A DNA stretch of 22,053 bases from an uncultured Eubacteriales bacterium (GCA_949745625.1 CATJZR010000048.1:1-22053), one strand, 5' to 3'; numbered from the stretch's first letter, positions 14,070 to 21,126 are shown. A program made the numbers and translations. Notes: generated by a model from the sequence alone, not told the origin.

Positions 14070-14098
14070 TTGAATTTTATGTCGTTATGAATTATACT
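14070..14098 (+). promoter_or_regulatory. fba promoter
   Basis: TTGAAT at 14070-14075, 17 nt, TATACT at 14093-14098, identical at -10 to the divergent gap promoter. GGAGG precedes the fba ATG. An imperfect dyad TTGAC-AG-GTCAA lies upstream at 14017-14028. Confidence 0.78.
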
Positions 14099-14130
14099 TA
14101 GAGTGCTTATAAAAATTTTGGAGGTCTTAC

Positions 14131-14997
14131 ATGGCATTAGTTTCTGTAAAAGACATGTGTGAAAAAGCGTTAAAAGGTAAATATGCGGTCGGTCAGTTCA
14201 ATATAAACAATTTGGAATGGACTAAGGCGATACTTGCAACCGCGGAAGAGCTTAAATCCCCCGTTATACTCGGCGTTTCGGAAGGCGCGGGAAAATATAT
14301 GACGGGCTTTAAAACCGTTACTAACATGGTAAAGGCAATGATTGAAGAAATGAATATAACTGTTCCCGTTGCACTACACCTCGACCACGGCACGTACGAA
14401 GGCTGTTATAAATGTATCGAAGCAGGTTTTTCCTCAATTATGTTCGACGGTTCCCACTTCCCTATTGACGAGAATATCGCAAAAACCAAAGAACTTATCG
14501 AAATCTGCAAACAAAAAGGAATGAGCCTTGAAGCCGAAGTCGGCTCTATCGGCGGCGAAGAGGACGGCGTTGTCGGGCAAGGCGAATGTGCAGACCCCGA
14601 CGAGTGTAAAAAGATTGCCGACCTCGGCGTAACGATTCTTGCGGCAGGCATAGGTAATATACACGGCAAATACCCTGCAAACTGGACGGGGCTTCGATTT
14701 GACGTGCTTGAAAAAATCAAAGCAAAAACAGGCAATACCCCCCTCGTTCTTCACGGCGGTACGGGCATTCCCACCGATATGATTAAAAAGGCAATTTCGC
14801 TCGGCGTTGCAAAAATAAACGTCAATACGGAATGTCAGCTCGCATTCCAGGAAGCGACGAGAAAATACGTAGAAGAAGGCAAAGACCTTATAGGCAAGGG
14901 CTTCGACCCCAGAAAACTGCTTGCTCCCGGCGTTGAGGCAATCAAGGCTACCGTAAAAGAAAAAATGCAAATCTTCGGCTCGATAGGCAAAGCATAA
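14131..14997 (+). CDS. fba: Fructose-bisphosphate aldolase, class II
   Basis: A 288-residue zinc-dependent aldolase that splits fructose 1,6-bisphosphate into two triose phosphates. It is a TIM barrel with HLDHG at 83-87 (H83, catalytic D85 and zinc ligand H86), the acidic EAEVGSIGGEEDG stretch near 130, GIGNIHGKY near 175 and LVLHGGTGIP near 205 supplying the other zinc histidines, and KINVNTE as the phosphate-binding strand. Length and motifs fit the short class IIB type of Firmicutes. The ATG follows GGAGG and a good promoter. The terminator downstream also encodes the end of the opposing methyltransferase gene. Confidence 0.96.
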   Translation: MALVSVKDMCEKALKGKYAVGQFNINNLEWTKAILATAEELKSPVILGVSEGAGKYMTGFKTVTNMVKAMIEEMNITVPVALHLDHGTYEGCYKCIEAGFSSIMFDGSHFPIDENIAKTKELIEICKQKGMSLEAEVGSIGGEEDGVVGQGECADPDECKKIADLGVTILAAGIGNIHGKYPANWTGLRFDVLEKIKAKTGNTPLVLHGGTGIPTDMIKKAISLGVAKINVNTECQLAFQEATRKYVEEGKDLIGKGFDPRKLLAPGVEAIKATVKEKMQIFGSIGKA

Positions 14998-15002
14998 AAT
15001 AC

Positions 15003-15032
15003 AAGACGGCGGATTAACCGCCGTCTTTTTTT
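15003..15032 (+). terminator. fba terminator overlapping the opposing gene's end
   Basis: AAGACGGCGG (15003-15012), loop ATTAA, CCGCCGTCTT (15018-15027) and a T run. The stop and last codons (Lys-Asp-Gly-Gly-stop) of the minus-strand methyltransferase are read from this stem and loop. Confidence 0.9.
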
Positions 15033-15811
15033 ATATAAATATCCAACAGATGATTTGAAAAACCGACTAAATCGCGCCGCTCGCAAGTAGCCAAAACGTA
15101 TTTAAGATAAAGCGAATATTCCTCTTCATCCATTTCGTTCACATCTTCACGAATATATTGCGTTGCCATATCGGTTCCGACAAAATGCAGCCTTTCGGCG
15201 TTAAGCCCCTTCATCAAAAAATCGATATCTTCTTTGCGGTGCAGACATATTATTTCCTGAGGAATTGAATTTAATTTGAAAGTTTCTCTATCGACGAGTT
15301 TATCGTAAGGCTCACAATTGACCCTATGCTTTCCAAAAAGAAACTGAACCGCCGTTGCGTCGTTTCCGCAGTACGCAACAAAAATTTTTCCGCCGTTTTT
15401 TGTAACGCGCAATGCCTCAATTAAAGCTTTTCTCTGCTCGTCAACGGTAAACAGATGATACATAGGGCCCAAAAGCAGAGTTATATCGTAGGAATTATCT
15501 TCGATAAAAGACAAATCAAGCGCGTTCCCCTGCCGCACGCAGATTCTCTCGCCGTCAATCGTATTACGATTAAAAACTTCGATATTATGCTCGCTCAACT
15601 CCACGGCATCGACAGCGTATCCCTTCTGCGCTATGGCGTGGCTGTATCTTCCTGTACCCGCACCGATTTCGAGAATGCGGTCGCCGTTTTTCAGATATTT
15701 TTCTACATAGTGCATTGTCGTTACAAACTCGACCATGCCGTGATTAGTGCGCAATCTTGCGTCCTCGTCATAATTTTCGTAATGCGCCTTTATAATTTCT
15801 TCTGTAGTCAT
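15014..15811 (-). CDS. Class I SAM-dependent methyltransferase
   Basis: A 265-residue protein with a Rossmann methyltransferase core. Motif I ILEIGAGTGRYS is near residue 45, an acidic motif II VDAVELSEHNIEVF is near 68, motif IV ITLLLGPMYHLF is near 110, and ALRVTKNGGKIFVAY is near 148. The C-terminal third is family-specific and likely holds the substrate site. Small-molecule or protein targets are possible; nothing in the neighbourhood indicates one. GGAAGG lies about 11 nt before the ATG, in the loop of a small stem AACGG/CCGTT. The gene converges on fba and ends within its terminator. Confidence 0.83.
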   Translation of the reverse strand: MTTEEIIKAHYENYDEDARLRTNHGMVEFVTTMHYVEKYLKNGDRILEIGAGTGRYSHAIAQKGYAVDAVELSEHNIEVFNRNTIDGERICVRQGNALDLSFIEDNSYDITLLLGPMYHLFTVDEQRKALIEALRVTKNGGKIFVAYCGNDATAVQFLFGKHRVNCEPYDKLVDRETFKLNSIPQEIICLHRKEDIDFLMKGLNAERLHFVGTDMATQYIREDVNEMDEEEYSLYLKYVLATCERRDLVGFSNHLLDIYIKKDGG

Positions 15812-15850
15812 AATAACGGTTACCTTCCGTTTAAAATTCCGCTTTTTGCA

Positions 15851-15856
15851 TATACT
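15851..15856 (+). promoter_or_regulatory. Possible -10 box of a leaderless lipoprotein gene
   Basis: TATACT stands exactly 7 nt before the ATG at 15864, with no Shine-Dalgarno. The best -35 (TTTAAA, 15830-15835) has a short 15-nt spacer, so this is weaker than the argS, 16601 and mntP cases. Confidence 0.4.
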
Positions 15857-15863
15857 GTCTTGT

Positions 15864-16277
15864 ATGAAAAAGCGTTACATTTTATTTATGATTTTATGCG
15901 CAATGCTGCTGACTATCTTTCCCGCTTGCAATGTAAAAAATGCAGGTCCCCTAAAATCAATTACGAACCCTTATATTGCACAATACGAATGTGTTGAAGC
16001 AACATTTGGAGAAGAAGATTTATTAAAAAAATATGATTATATAACAATAACTCTTCAAAATAAAGACACGTTAGAACTTAGCTATAAACCCAAAGACGGC
16101 GATGCTAAAAAAATAAAAAGCAAATATCAATTTGACTGTAATTCACGCACGTTGACTGCCGAAATAGGTCTGCTCGGACATAATGTTAAACAGTCAACCA
16201 TCATCGAAAAGGGACAATTTACGATTTCAAAATCCTTTTGCGGAAAACAGCTTATAATGAAATTTAAAGCCGTTTAA
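15864..16277 (+). CDS. Small putative lipoprotein of unknown function
   Basis: A 137-residue protein. Residues 1-22 form a lipoprotein-like signal: KKR, a hydrophobic core and FPAC, where C22 would be lipidated. The lipobox is imperfect because of P20. The mature part alternates polar and hydrophobic residues (YDYITITL, TLELSYKP, GQFTISKSF, QLIMKFKAV), suggesting a small beta-sandwich or lipocalin-like fold. It would be anchored to the outer face of the membrane. I recognise no named family. A start at 15846 is less likely because MKKR at 15864 gives the proper signal. There is no Shine-Dalgarno. The stop abuts the stop of the convergent small membrane protein. Confidence 0.68.
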   Translation: MKKRYILFMILCAMLLTIFPACNVKNAGPLKSITNPYIAQYECVEATFGEEDLLKKYDYITITLQNKDTLELSYKPKDGDAKKIKSKYQFDCNSRTLTAEIGLLGHNVKQSTIIEKGQFTISKSFCGKQLIMKFKAV

Positions 16278-16601
16278 TCAACCGCCTTCGTAATTACCCG
16301 TTATTTCCTCGATACCCTCCACTTCTATTTTATCCGGAACAGGTAAAGACGTATCGTCGGACTCCTTGCCACCATCAGATTCGGCAGATGTTGCCTGCAC
16401 GCTACGCACAAAAACCTCTTCCTCGGAAGATACGGTATCGTAATCGTACTTATTTAATTCTTTATCGGCATACCGCGCGTCAATCCAAGCCTGAAGCCTA
16501 TTTTCTTTAATGCGCCCATATTCCAAAAATGCAAAAGAAATCAGAATAAGCAAAAAAAACGCGGCAAGCACGATAATCGCAAAGATATATTTTCCTTCCA
16601 T
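16278..16601 (-). CDS. Small single-pass membrane protein with acidic tail
   Basis: A 107-residue protein. Residues about 5-27 are a strong hydrophobic helix (IFAIIVLAAFFLLILISF), followed by a positively charged segment (YGRIKENRLQAW). The remaining 60 residues are hydrophilic and markedly acidic (SSEEEV, ESDGGKESDD, EVEGIEE), probably disordered. By the positive-inside rule the tail is probably cytoplasmic. No family is recognised. No Shine-Dalgarno precedes the ATG; a near-consensus promoter ends 6 nt before it, so a leaderless mRNA is predicted. It diverges from murG, whose upstream region it shares. Confidence 0.65.
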   Translation of the reverse strand: MEGKYIFAIIVLAAFFLLILISFAFLEYGRIKENRLQAWIDARYADKELNKYDYDTVSSEEEVFVRSVQATSAESDGGKESDDTSLPVPDKIEVEGIEEITGNYEGG

Positions 16602-16607
16602 AGCTTT

Positions 16608-16636
16608 ATTTTAACACTCTTTTTATATTATGTCAA
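16608..16636 (-). promoter_or_regulatory. Promoter of the small membrane protein gene, predicted leaderless
   Basis: On the minus strand TTGACA (16636-16631), 17 nt, TAAAAT (16613-16608), then AAAGCT and the ATG at 16601. Confidence 0.8.
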
Positions 16637-16676
16637 TATTAAGTTAAAATATTTGATTTTTATGCCGACTATGGTT

Positions 16677-16706
16677 TTCATATTCGGCATCGGTAATAAG
16701 TATATT
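16677..16706 (+). promoter_or_regulatory. Possible murG promoter
   Basis: TTCATA at 16677-16682, 18 nt, TATATT at 16701-16706, ending 6 nt before the murG ATG. Both boxes are imperfect (4 and 5 of 6). It fits the leaderless pattern seen at neighbouring genes but is not strong alone. Confidence 0.35.
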
Positions 16707-16712
16707 ATAGAT

Positions 16713-17747
16713 ATGAAAAAAATATTATTCTGCGGCGGCGGCAGTGCCGGTCATGTTATACCAAATATTGCATTAATCGAGCAACTCGAAGAATATGAAA
16801 CCGTTTACGCGGGAACAGGAGCTATCGAAGAAAATATATGCAAAACCAACGGCATAAATTTTTATAAATTCGAAGCCGCCAAATTAGTACGCGGAAAAAT
16901 TTTTTGCAACCTCGCTATTCCCTTCAAGCTTATAAAAAGCATCAAACAGGCCGGTAAAATTCTTGATGAAGTGCAGCCCGACCTCATTTTCTGCAAAGGC
17001 GGTTACGTCTGTATCCCCCCTACATTAGCGGCAAAAAAACGCAAAATTCCCGTGCTTGCACATGAGTCTGATATTGAAGCGGGGCTTGCAAACAAGCTGA
17101 TTGCTTCCAGATGTAAAAAAATGCTTACAGCCTTTCCATGTACTGCGGAGCAATTCAAAAACGGCAAATACGTAGGCACCCCCATGCGCAAAAACTTATT
17201 TGGAAGAAGCAAGGAAGCTTCGAAAACGGCATACGGGCTCGATTCCCGCCCTACCGTTATTGTGTTCGGCGGTGGCAGCGGTTCGAAGATAATAAACGAG
17301 AATATACGAAAAATCGCATTCGAGCTATGTAAAAAAATGAATGTGTTGCACTTGTGCGGAAAGGGCAACGCCGTTGAAAGCAACGTATACGGATATAAGC
17401 AAATTGAATTTGCCGACGATATGGGCGCGGTTTACGCGTGTGCCGATGCCGCTGTGGCGCGCTGTGGCTCAAATTCGGCTAACGAGCTTATAGCACTGAG
17501 AATACCTACCCTTTTTATCCCTCTTGAAAATTCCTCTACACGCGGCGACCAAATTAAAAATGCAGAATATTTCCAAAACGCAAACTTGTGCAGAACGCTA
17601 AGAGAAACCGAGCTTAATGCAGAAAATCTGAAAAACGAAATATCCAATCTTTTGCACGACGGAAAATTAAAAACCGCACTCGCGGAAAGCAAAATCGAGT
17701 GCGGCAATAATGCCATTTTAAATGAAATCAGATTAATCCTTCGATAA
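16713..17747 (+). CDS. murG: MurG: undecaprenyl-PP-MurNAc-pentapeptide GlcNAc transferase
   Basis: A 344-residue GT28 glycosyltransferase converting lipid I to lipid II at the inner face of the membrane. GGGSAGHVIPN at residues 8-18 corresponds to the usual GGTGGHxxPA. CKGGYVCIPP lies near 95 and HESDIEAGLANK near 118 (usually HEQN...GLANK). FGGGSGSKIINE stands where GGSxGA is expected, RCGSNSANEL where RxGAxTxxE is expected, and STRGDQIKNAEYF provides the acceptor-end DQ. The motifs deviate in the manner of some clostridial MurGs. I use MKKILFCGGG at 16713; an upstream ATG at 16653 adds an unrelated extension. No Shine-Dalgarno. It stands apart from the mraZ cluster. Its 3' end overlaps mntP by 20 bp. 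Confidence 0.88.
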   Translation: MKKILFCGGGSAGHVIPNIALIEQLEEYETVYAGTGAIEENICKTNGINFYKFEAAKLVRGKIFCNLAIPFKLIKSIKQAGKILDEVQPDLIFCKGGYVCIPPTLAAKKRKIPVLAHESDIEAGLANKLIASRCKKMLTAFPCTAEQFKNGKYVGTPMRKNLFGRSKEASKTAYGLDSRPTVIVFGGGSGSKIINENIRKIAFELCKKMNVLHLCGKGNAVESNVYGYKQIEFADDMGAVYACADAAVARCGSNSANELIALRIPTLFIPLENSSTRGDQIKNAEYFQNANLCRTLRETELNAENLKNEISNLLHDGKLKTALAESKIECGNNAILNEIRLILR

Positions 17748-18348
17748 GGATTTTCAGCCCTATACCGAACAGTATCACCCCGCCTATTATTTCGGTTATG
17801 CTTGCGTGCTTTTTAAAGGCTTTACCAAGCTTAACGCCGATAAGCACTCCGATTAAACTTATTATAAAAGTTACTGCGCCTATTATCGCTATACTTATAA
17901 GCATATTAGGGATACTGTCTTTAAGTCCCTCGGTTGCGGCAAACGAAATTCCAACGAACAGCGCATCTATGCTTGTTGCCAGTCCCTGAACCGTGACCTC
18001 GACAAAAGAAAACTCTTTTTTACGCGTTTCCTCTTCGGGGGAACGCATTTCTTTTATTGCATCAAACAGCATTTTACCGCCTATTATCCCAAGCAAAATA
18101 AAGGCAATCCAGTGGTCTATCGCCTCGAAAACGGATTTAAAAGCCTGGCTTAAACCAAAAGCTATAAAATAACCGATTACAGGCATAAACGCTTGAAAAA
18201 GCCCGAACATTGCAGGCATTACCAACGCCTTGCGCTTTGTTAGATTGTGATAACAAAGGCCGTCGGTTATAGATACAGCAAACGCATCCATCGCCAGTGA
18301 AGCGCCTATCAGCAACACCTGTAAAAAAAGTACCCAAGTAAATGACAT
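17728..18348 (-). CDS. mntP: MntP/YtaF-family manganese efflux protein
   Basis: A 206-residue membrane protein with about six hydrophobic helices arranged as an inverted repeat, each half carrying the family's aspartate motif: SLAMDAFAVS near residues 17-26 and ATSIDALFVGISFA near 125-138. The hydrophilic central loop (EMRSPEEETRKKE) separates them. MntP exports Mn2+; in several bacteria it is induced by manganese through MntR or a yybP-ykoY riboswitch. Neither is possible here, because the predicted promoter ends 6 nt before the ATG with no leader. No Shine-Dalgarno. It converges on murG with a 20-bp overlap of coding ends and no terminator between. Confidence 0.88.
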   Translation of the reverse strand: MSFTWVLFLQVLLIGASLAMDAFAVSITDGLCYHNLTKRKALVMPAMFGLFQAFMPVIGYFIAFGLSQAFKSVFEAIDHWIAFILLGIIGGKMLFDAIKEMRSPEEETRKKEFSFVEVTVQGLATSIDALFVGISFAATEGLKDSIPNMLISIAIIGAVTFIISLIGVLIGVKLGKAFKKHASITEIIGGVILFGIGLKILIEGLI

Positions 18349-18354
18349 GTCGTT

Positions 18355-18383
18355 ATTCTATCATATTAATTTTATATTGTAAA
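18355..18383 (-). promoter_or_regulatory. mntP promoter, predicted leaderless
   Basis: On the minus strand TTTACA (18383-18378), 17 nt, TAGAAT (18360-18355), then AACGAC and the mntP ATG. Confidence 0.68.
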
Positions 18384-18422
18384 TATAATTTAAAATTGTT
18401 TTAAAAAATACCCTAAAACTGT

Positions 18423-18450
18423 TTGCATTTTAAATATTTTTAAGTATAAT
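18423..18450 (+). promoter_or_regulatory. tRNA-Pro promoter
   Basis: TTGCAT at 18423-18428, 16 nt, TATAAT at 18445-18450, giving about a 14-nt leader before the tRNA. Confidence 0.72.
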
Positions 18451-18470
18451 ATATACGTTAACAGTCGAAT

Positions 18471-18547
18471 TGAGGTGTAGCGCAGTTTGGTAGCGCGTCT
18501 GGTTAGGGACCAGAAGGTCGTGGGTTCAAGTCCCGTCACCTCAACCA
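18471..18547 (+). tRNA. tRNA-Pro (anticodon AGG)
   Basis: A 77-nt cloverleaf with encoded CCA. The acceptor TGAGGTG/CACCTCA is fully paired, D stem GCGC/GCGC, anticodon stem TCTGG/CCAGA with loop TTAGGGA, T arm GTGGG-TTCAAGT-CCCGT. Loop positions 34-36 read AGG, so it decodes CCT and, if A34 is deaminated, more proline codons. Bacterial tRNA-Pro usually has GGG or TGG and a C1-G72 pair; here the first pair is T1-A72. Both points are unusual but the structure is intact. Confidence 0.92.
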
Positions 18548-18603
18548 TTAGCGAAAGAGTTAGAACACAACATGTTAATGTGCGCTGACTTAGTCGCATA
18601 CCA

Positions 18604-18647
18604 TTAATGAAAAAGCACAAGGCAAAAGCCTTGTGCTTTTTCATTAA
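18604..18647 (+). terminator. tRNA-Pro terminator (20-bp perfect hairpin)
   Basis: A perfect 20-bp inverted repeat (18604-18623 and 18628-18647) with loop AAAA. Its arms carry internal A5/T5 runs, so the T5 within the 3' arm may serve as the U tract in either direction. The pseudogene reading frame on the other strand ends in its last bases. Confidence 0.85.
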
Positions 18648-19088
18648 CTTAAAACCGAACTTATAATAACGATTTCGGAATATTGTCCGCCGACTTCCAC
18701 GATAATTGTGGTATTAACAACAGGCATTTTACACTTTAAGACTTAAAAAACTTCTACGCCCTCATTATTTCCGGACATAGTAATTCCCAAAGCTTCGATA
18801 TCGTATTTAAGGCAATTTTTTTCCGTCGTTATCGAACAAATTTTACTGCTCCCGTTTGAGTATAGGTAACAGCCAAAAAATAATTTTTCCCGACTTGAAG
18901 AATATAATCGTTTTCAACGAGAGTTTCATTATCGGACAGTGGATTTCCGTAGGTATAAGAATAAATATGGTCTTGCTCTGCTACGACGCCGGTCACTATT
19001 CTCACTATTTTAGCGTAAGCAGCACCACAAGCCGTCAACCCAAATGATAATGCAGTTAAAACAAAGTAAAACCCAATAGCTTTCTCAT
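18644..19088 (-). pseudogene. Broken lipoprotein gene (two frameshifts, one internal stop)
   Basis: Reading on the minus strand, an ATG at 19088 gives MRKLLGF. A -1 shift at TTTT then continues YFVLTALSFGLTAC, a textbook lipoprotein signal with lipobox LTAC. The frame runs on (AAYAKIVRIVTGVV..., 18829-19038) to a stop after AVKFVR. A second shift restores a frame reading ITTEKNCLKYDIEALGITMS..., which meets a TAA at 18745-18743 and continues in the same frame as VLKCKMPVVNTTIIVEVGG to 18644. The joined product would be about 145 residues, a surface lipoprotein of unknown function. It lies 29 nt beyond the GH13 gene on the same strand. No family is recognised. Confidence 0.6.
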
Positions 19089-19117
19089 ATATTTCTTTGT
19101 GTCCCGTAATTGCTATA

Positions 19118-20707
19118 TTAATTTTTTAGGAATACAACTGCTTCAAACGGGGCGTAAATTCCGTTCGGCTTGCGAGGCGAATTGTAATTGCCTAAAAAAT
19201 ATGAATACTGCGGTAATCCGACTATTTCGCTTCGTTTATCGAAATTACAAACGACCAGTACACTGTCACCGTCAAGCGTCATCGTATAGGCAAAGTATCC
19301 TTTACCTTGCGTAACGTCCGCAAACCTGCCACATCGCACCGCAGCGCTATTCTTTCGGAGTGAAAGTATTTTTTGATAGAAACGGAAAACAGATTTTTCG
19401 CTGTTTTTATCGTCTTCCAAATTTATCTCGGCGCCCCTCGAATGCAGGTCAATCCAGTTCTTTTCCGCTTCACCGAAGCCGAAATTTTTCCCGCGGTTCC
19501 AACAAAAGGGTCTGCGCACATTGTCGCGACTGCCGAAATTTATCATTTTTATTAATTCCTCGCTTGAAACGGCGCAAGATTTTTCTTTATAATAATTAAG
19601 AGTTTCCACGTCATTGAAAAATTCTATACTGTTGTAGTACGGATCTGCCGAGCCATATTCCTGCCCTTGATAAATAAAGGGTATTCCCTTTAAAAGATAG
19701 AACATTGCCGCATACATGGTCGCACATTCATAGCGGTATTCCCTGTCGTTGCCAAGACGGGAAATAAAATGCGCCTGGTCGTGATTATCGGTTAGCAATG
19801 GATATAGAAGGTTGTTTTTTTCTGTAAAATATTGCCAGCGGGAAACATCGTTTTTTATATCGTCATAGCTGAACTGACACTTTGCAAATTTGTCGAAGGT
19901 TCTGCCGTGCGAAAAATGGTCAAACTGAAACACACAAGACAGTTCGTTTGCATCCTCGCCGCAAATTTTGCATATTTCCTCTTCCCCGTACGAGCATTCA
20001 CCAACAGTAAAAATATCTTTTAAGCTTTCCCTGCCGAATAACTCTTTTATAAACTCGTGTAAGCGCGGTCCATTGTCTATTTTTCCGTGTTCCAAATCTT
20101 TGGAAATACACGCAAGCACGTCGCAACGGAAACCGTCTACCCCCAAACCGACCCAGTAATCGATAACGTCCGCCATTTCTTTGCGAACCTTAAGATTTTC
20201 CCAATCAAGGTCGGGCTGACCTACTGCAAACGTATGAAAATAATATTCGTCCGTAGCTTCGTTGTATTCCCACGGAGAACCACCGAATACGGAGGTTATA
20301 TTACCGAACGGCTCTTTACTCCAAATATAATAGTCGTGATAAGGATTATCCTTTGATTTTCTTGCTTCTTTAAACCATTTGTGCTCGGTCGAAGTATGGT
20401 TGCCGACAAAATCCATTATAAGCCGTATTCCGCGGGCGTGCATCTTAGCAATCATTTCCTTCCAGTCGTCAAGCGTGCCGAATTCGTCCATAATATCGCG
20501 GTAATCCGATATATCGTAACCGTTATCGCAGTTGGGACTTTTATAGCACGGCGAAAGCCAGACAGCATTAACGCCGAGTTCCGTAAAATGGTCGAGCTTG
20601 GAGATAATACCCTTTAAATCGCCTATTCCGTCGGCGTTAGAATCCTTAAAACTACGCGGATAAACCTGATATATACACCAATCGAGAAAGCTTGCATTTT
20701 TTAACAT
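19118..20707 (-). CDS. GH13 alpha-glucosidase (oligo-1,6-glucosidase type)
   Basis: A 529-residue cytoplasmic glycoside hydrolase (no signal peptide). The opening WCIYQVYPRSFKDSNADGIGDLKGI is that of GH13 alpha-glucosidases. Conserved regions follow: DFVGNHTS at 99-106, DGFRCDVLA at 191-199 with nucleophile D196, GECSYGEEE with acid/base E237, and LTDNHDQAH with D310. The C-terminal beta domain is complete. Likely substrates are short alpha-1,6- or alpha-1,4-linked glucosides; trehalose-6-phosphate or sucrose cannot be excluded. AGAGG precedes the ATG by about 9 nt, directly after a terminator. Lying downstream of pfkA, it would release glucose for the same glycolytic route. Confidence 0.88.
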   Translation of the reverse strand: MLKNASFLDWCIYQVYPRSFKDSNADGIGDLKGIISKLDHFTELGVNAVWLSPCYKSPNCDNGYDISDYRDIMDEFGTLDDWKEMIAKMHARGIRLIMDFVGNHTSTEHKWFKEARKSKDNPYHDYYIWSKEPFGNITSVFGGSPWEYNEATDEYYFHTFAVGQPDLDWENLKVRKEMADVIDYWVGLGVDGFRCDVLACISKDLEHGKIDNGPRLHEFIKELFGRESLKDIFTVGECSYGEEEICKICGEDANELSCVFQFDHFSHGRTFDKFAKCQFSYDDIKNDVSRWQYFTEKNNLLYPLLTDNHDQAHFISRLGNDREYRYECATMYAAMFYLLKGIPFIYQGQEYGSADPYYNSIEFFNDVETLNYYKEKSCAVSSEELIKMINFGSRDNVRRPFCWNRGKNFGFGEAEKNWIDLHSRGAEINLEDDKNSEKSVFRFYQKILSLRKNSAAVRCGRFADVTQGKGYFAYTMTLDGDSVLVVCNFDKRSEIVGLPQYSYFLGNYNSPRKPNGIYAPFEAVVFLKN

Positions 20708-20723
20708 TTCATTTTACCTCTGC

Positions 20724-20753
20724 AAAAAATCCCGCGCTCACCGCGCGGGATTT
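20724..20753 (-). terminator. Terminator after the pfkA unit, immediately before the GH13 gene
   Basis: On the minus strand AAATCCCGCGC, loop GGTGA, GCGCGGGATTT (plus positions 20727-20753), continuing into TTT. The GH13 Shine-Dalgarno follows within a few nt and its ATG lies 19 nt past the stem. Confidence 0.88.
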
Positions 20754-20756
20754 GAA

Positions 20757-21110
20757 TTATAATAAAGTTTTCTTTCTTGCTACTGCAATTCTGATTTTAT
20801 TAGTTGAGGTTTTTTCAACCGAAGCTTCCTGTTGCGCTGCGTATTCGTCCGTGACGCCGTCAGAAGCAATCTCGATTTCCATTCCTGCCGATTTCATGAA
20901 ATTTACATAAGCAACCGCGCAGGGAAATTTGTTTCCCTTATCACATTCAAAGCAAAAAGGCGCGTATGTACCGCACAAATCATTGCCGCATATTAACTGA
21001 TTTTTATATTTATCAGCCTCCAAAAGCATCTGTAACTTTTCAAGATGCTCGTCTTCGAGTACCTTCGGCATCGACTCTAAAAGCTTTAAAGGCGTTACGT
21101 TATCCCACAT
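20757..21110 (-). CDS. Small cysteine-containing protein of unknown function
   Basis: A 117-residue soluble protein. Residues 1-38 are helical and charged (LESMPKVLEDEHLEKLQMLLEADKYK). The middle holds five cysteines in about 24 residues, CGNDLCGTYAPFCFECDKG and FPC, a spacing compatible with a zinc or iron-sulphur site. The C-terminal part is polar and ends with a basic IRIAVARKKTLL tail. I do not recognise a family. GGAG stands 9 nt before the ATG and the gene begins 16 nt after pfkA, so it is co-transcribed with it. It is followed by a terminator. A regulatory or accessory role tied to pfkA is conjecture. Confidence 0.75.
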   Translation of the reverse strand: MWDNVTPLKLLESMPKVLEDEHLEKLQMLLEADKYKNQLICGNDLCGTYAPFCFECDKGNKFPCAVAYVNFMKSAGMEIEIASDGVTDEYAAQQEASVEKTSTNKIRIAVARKKTLL

Positions 21111-21126
21111 TTCTTTTTCTCCAAAA

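Noticed and set aside
18390..18644. 84-codon open frame on the minus strand
   Set aside because: It is antisense to tRNA-Pro and its terminator hairpin; no Shine-Dalgarno and no coding character.
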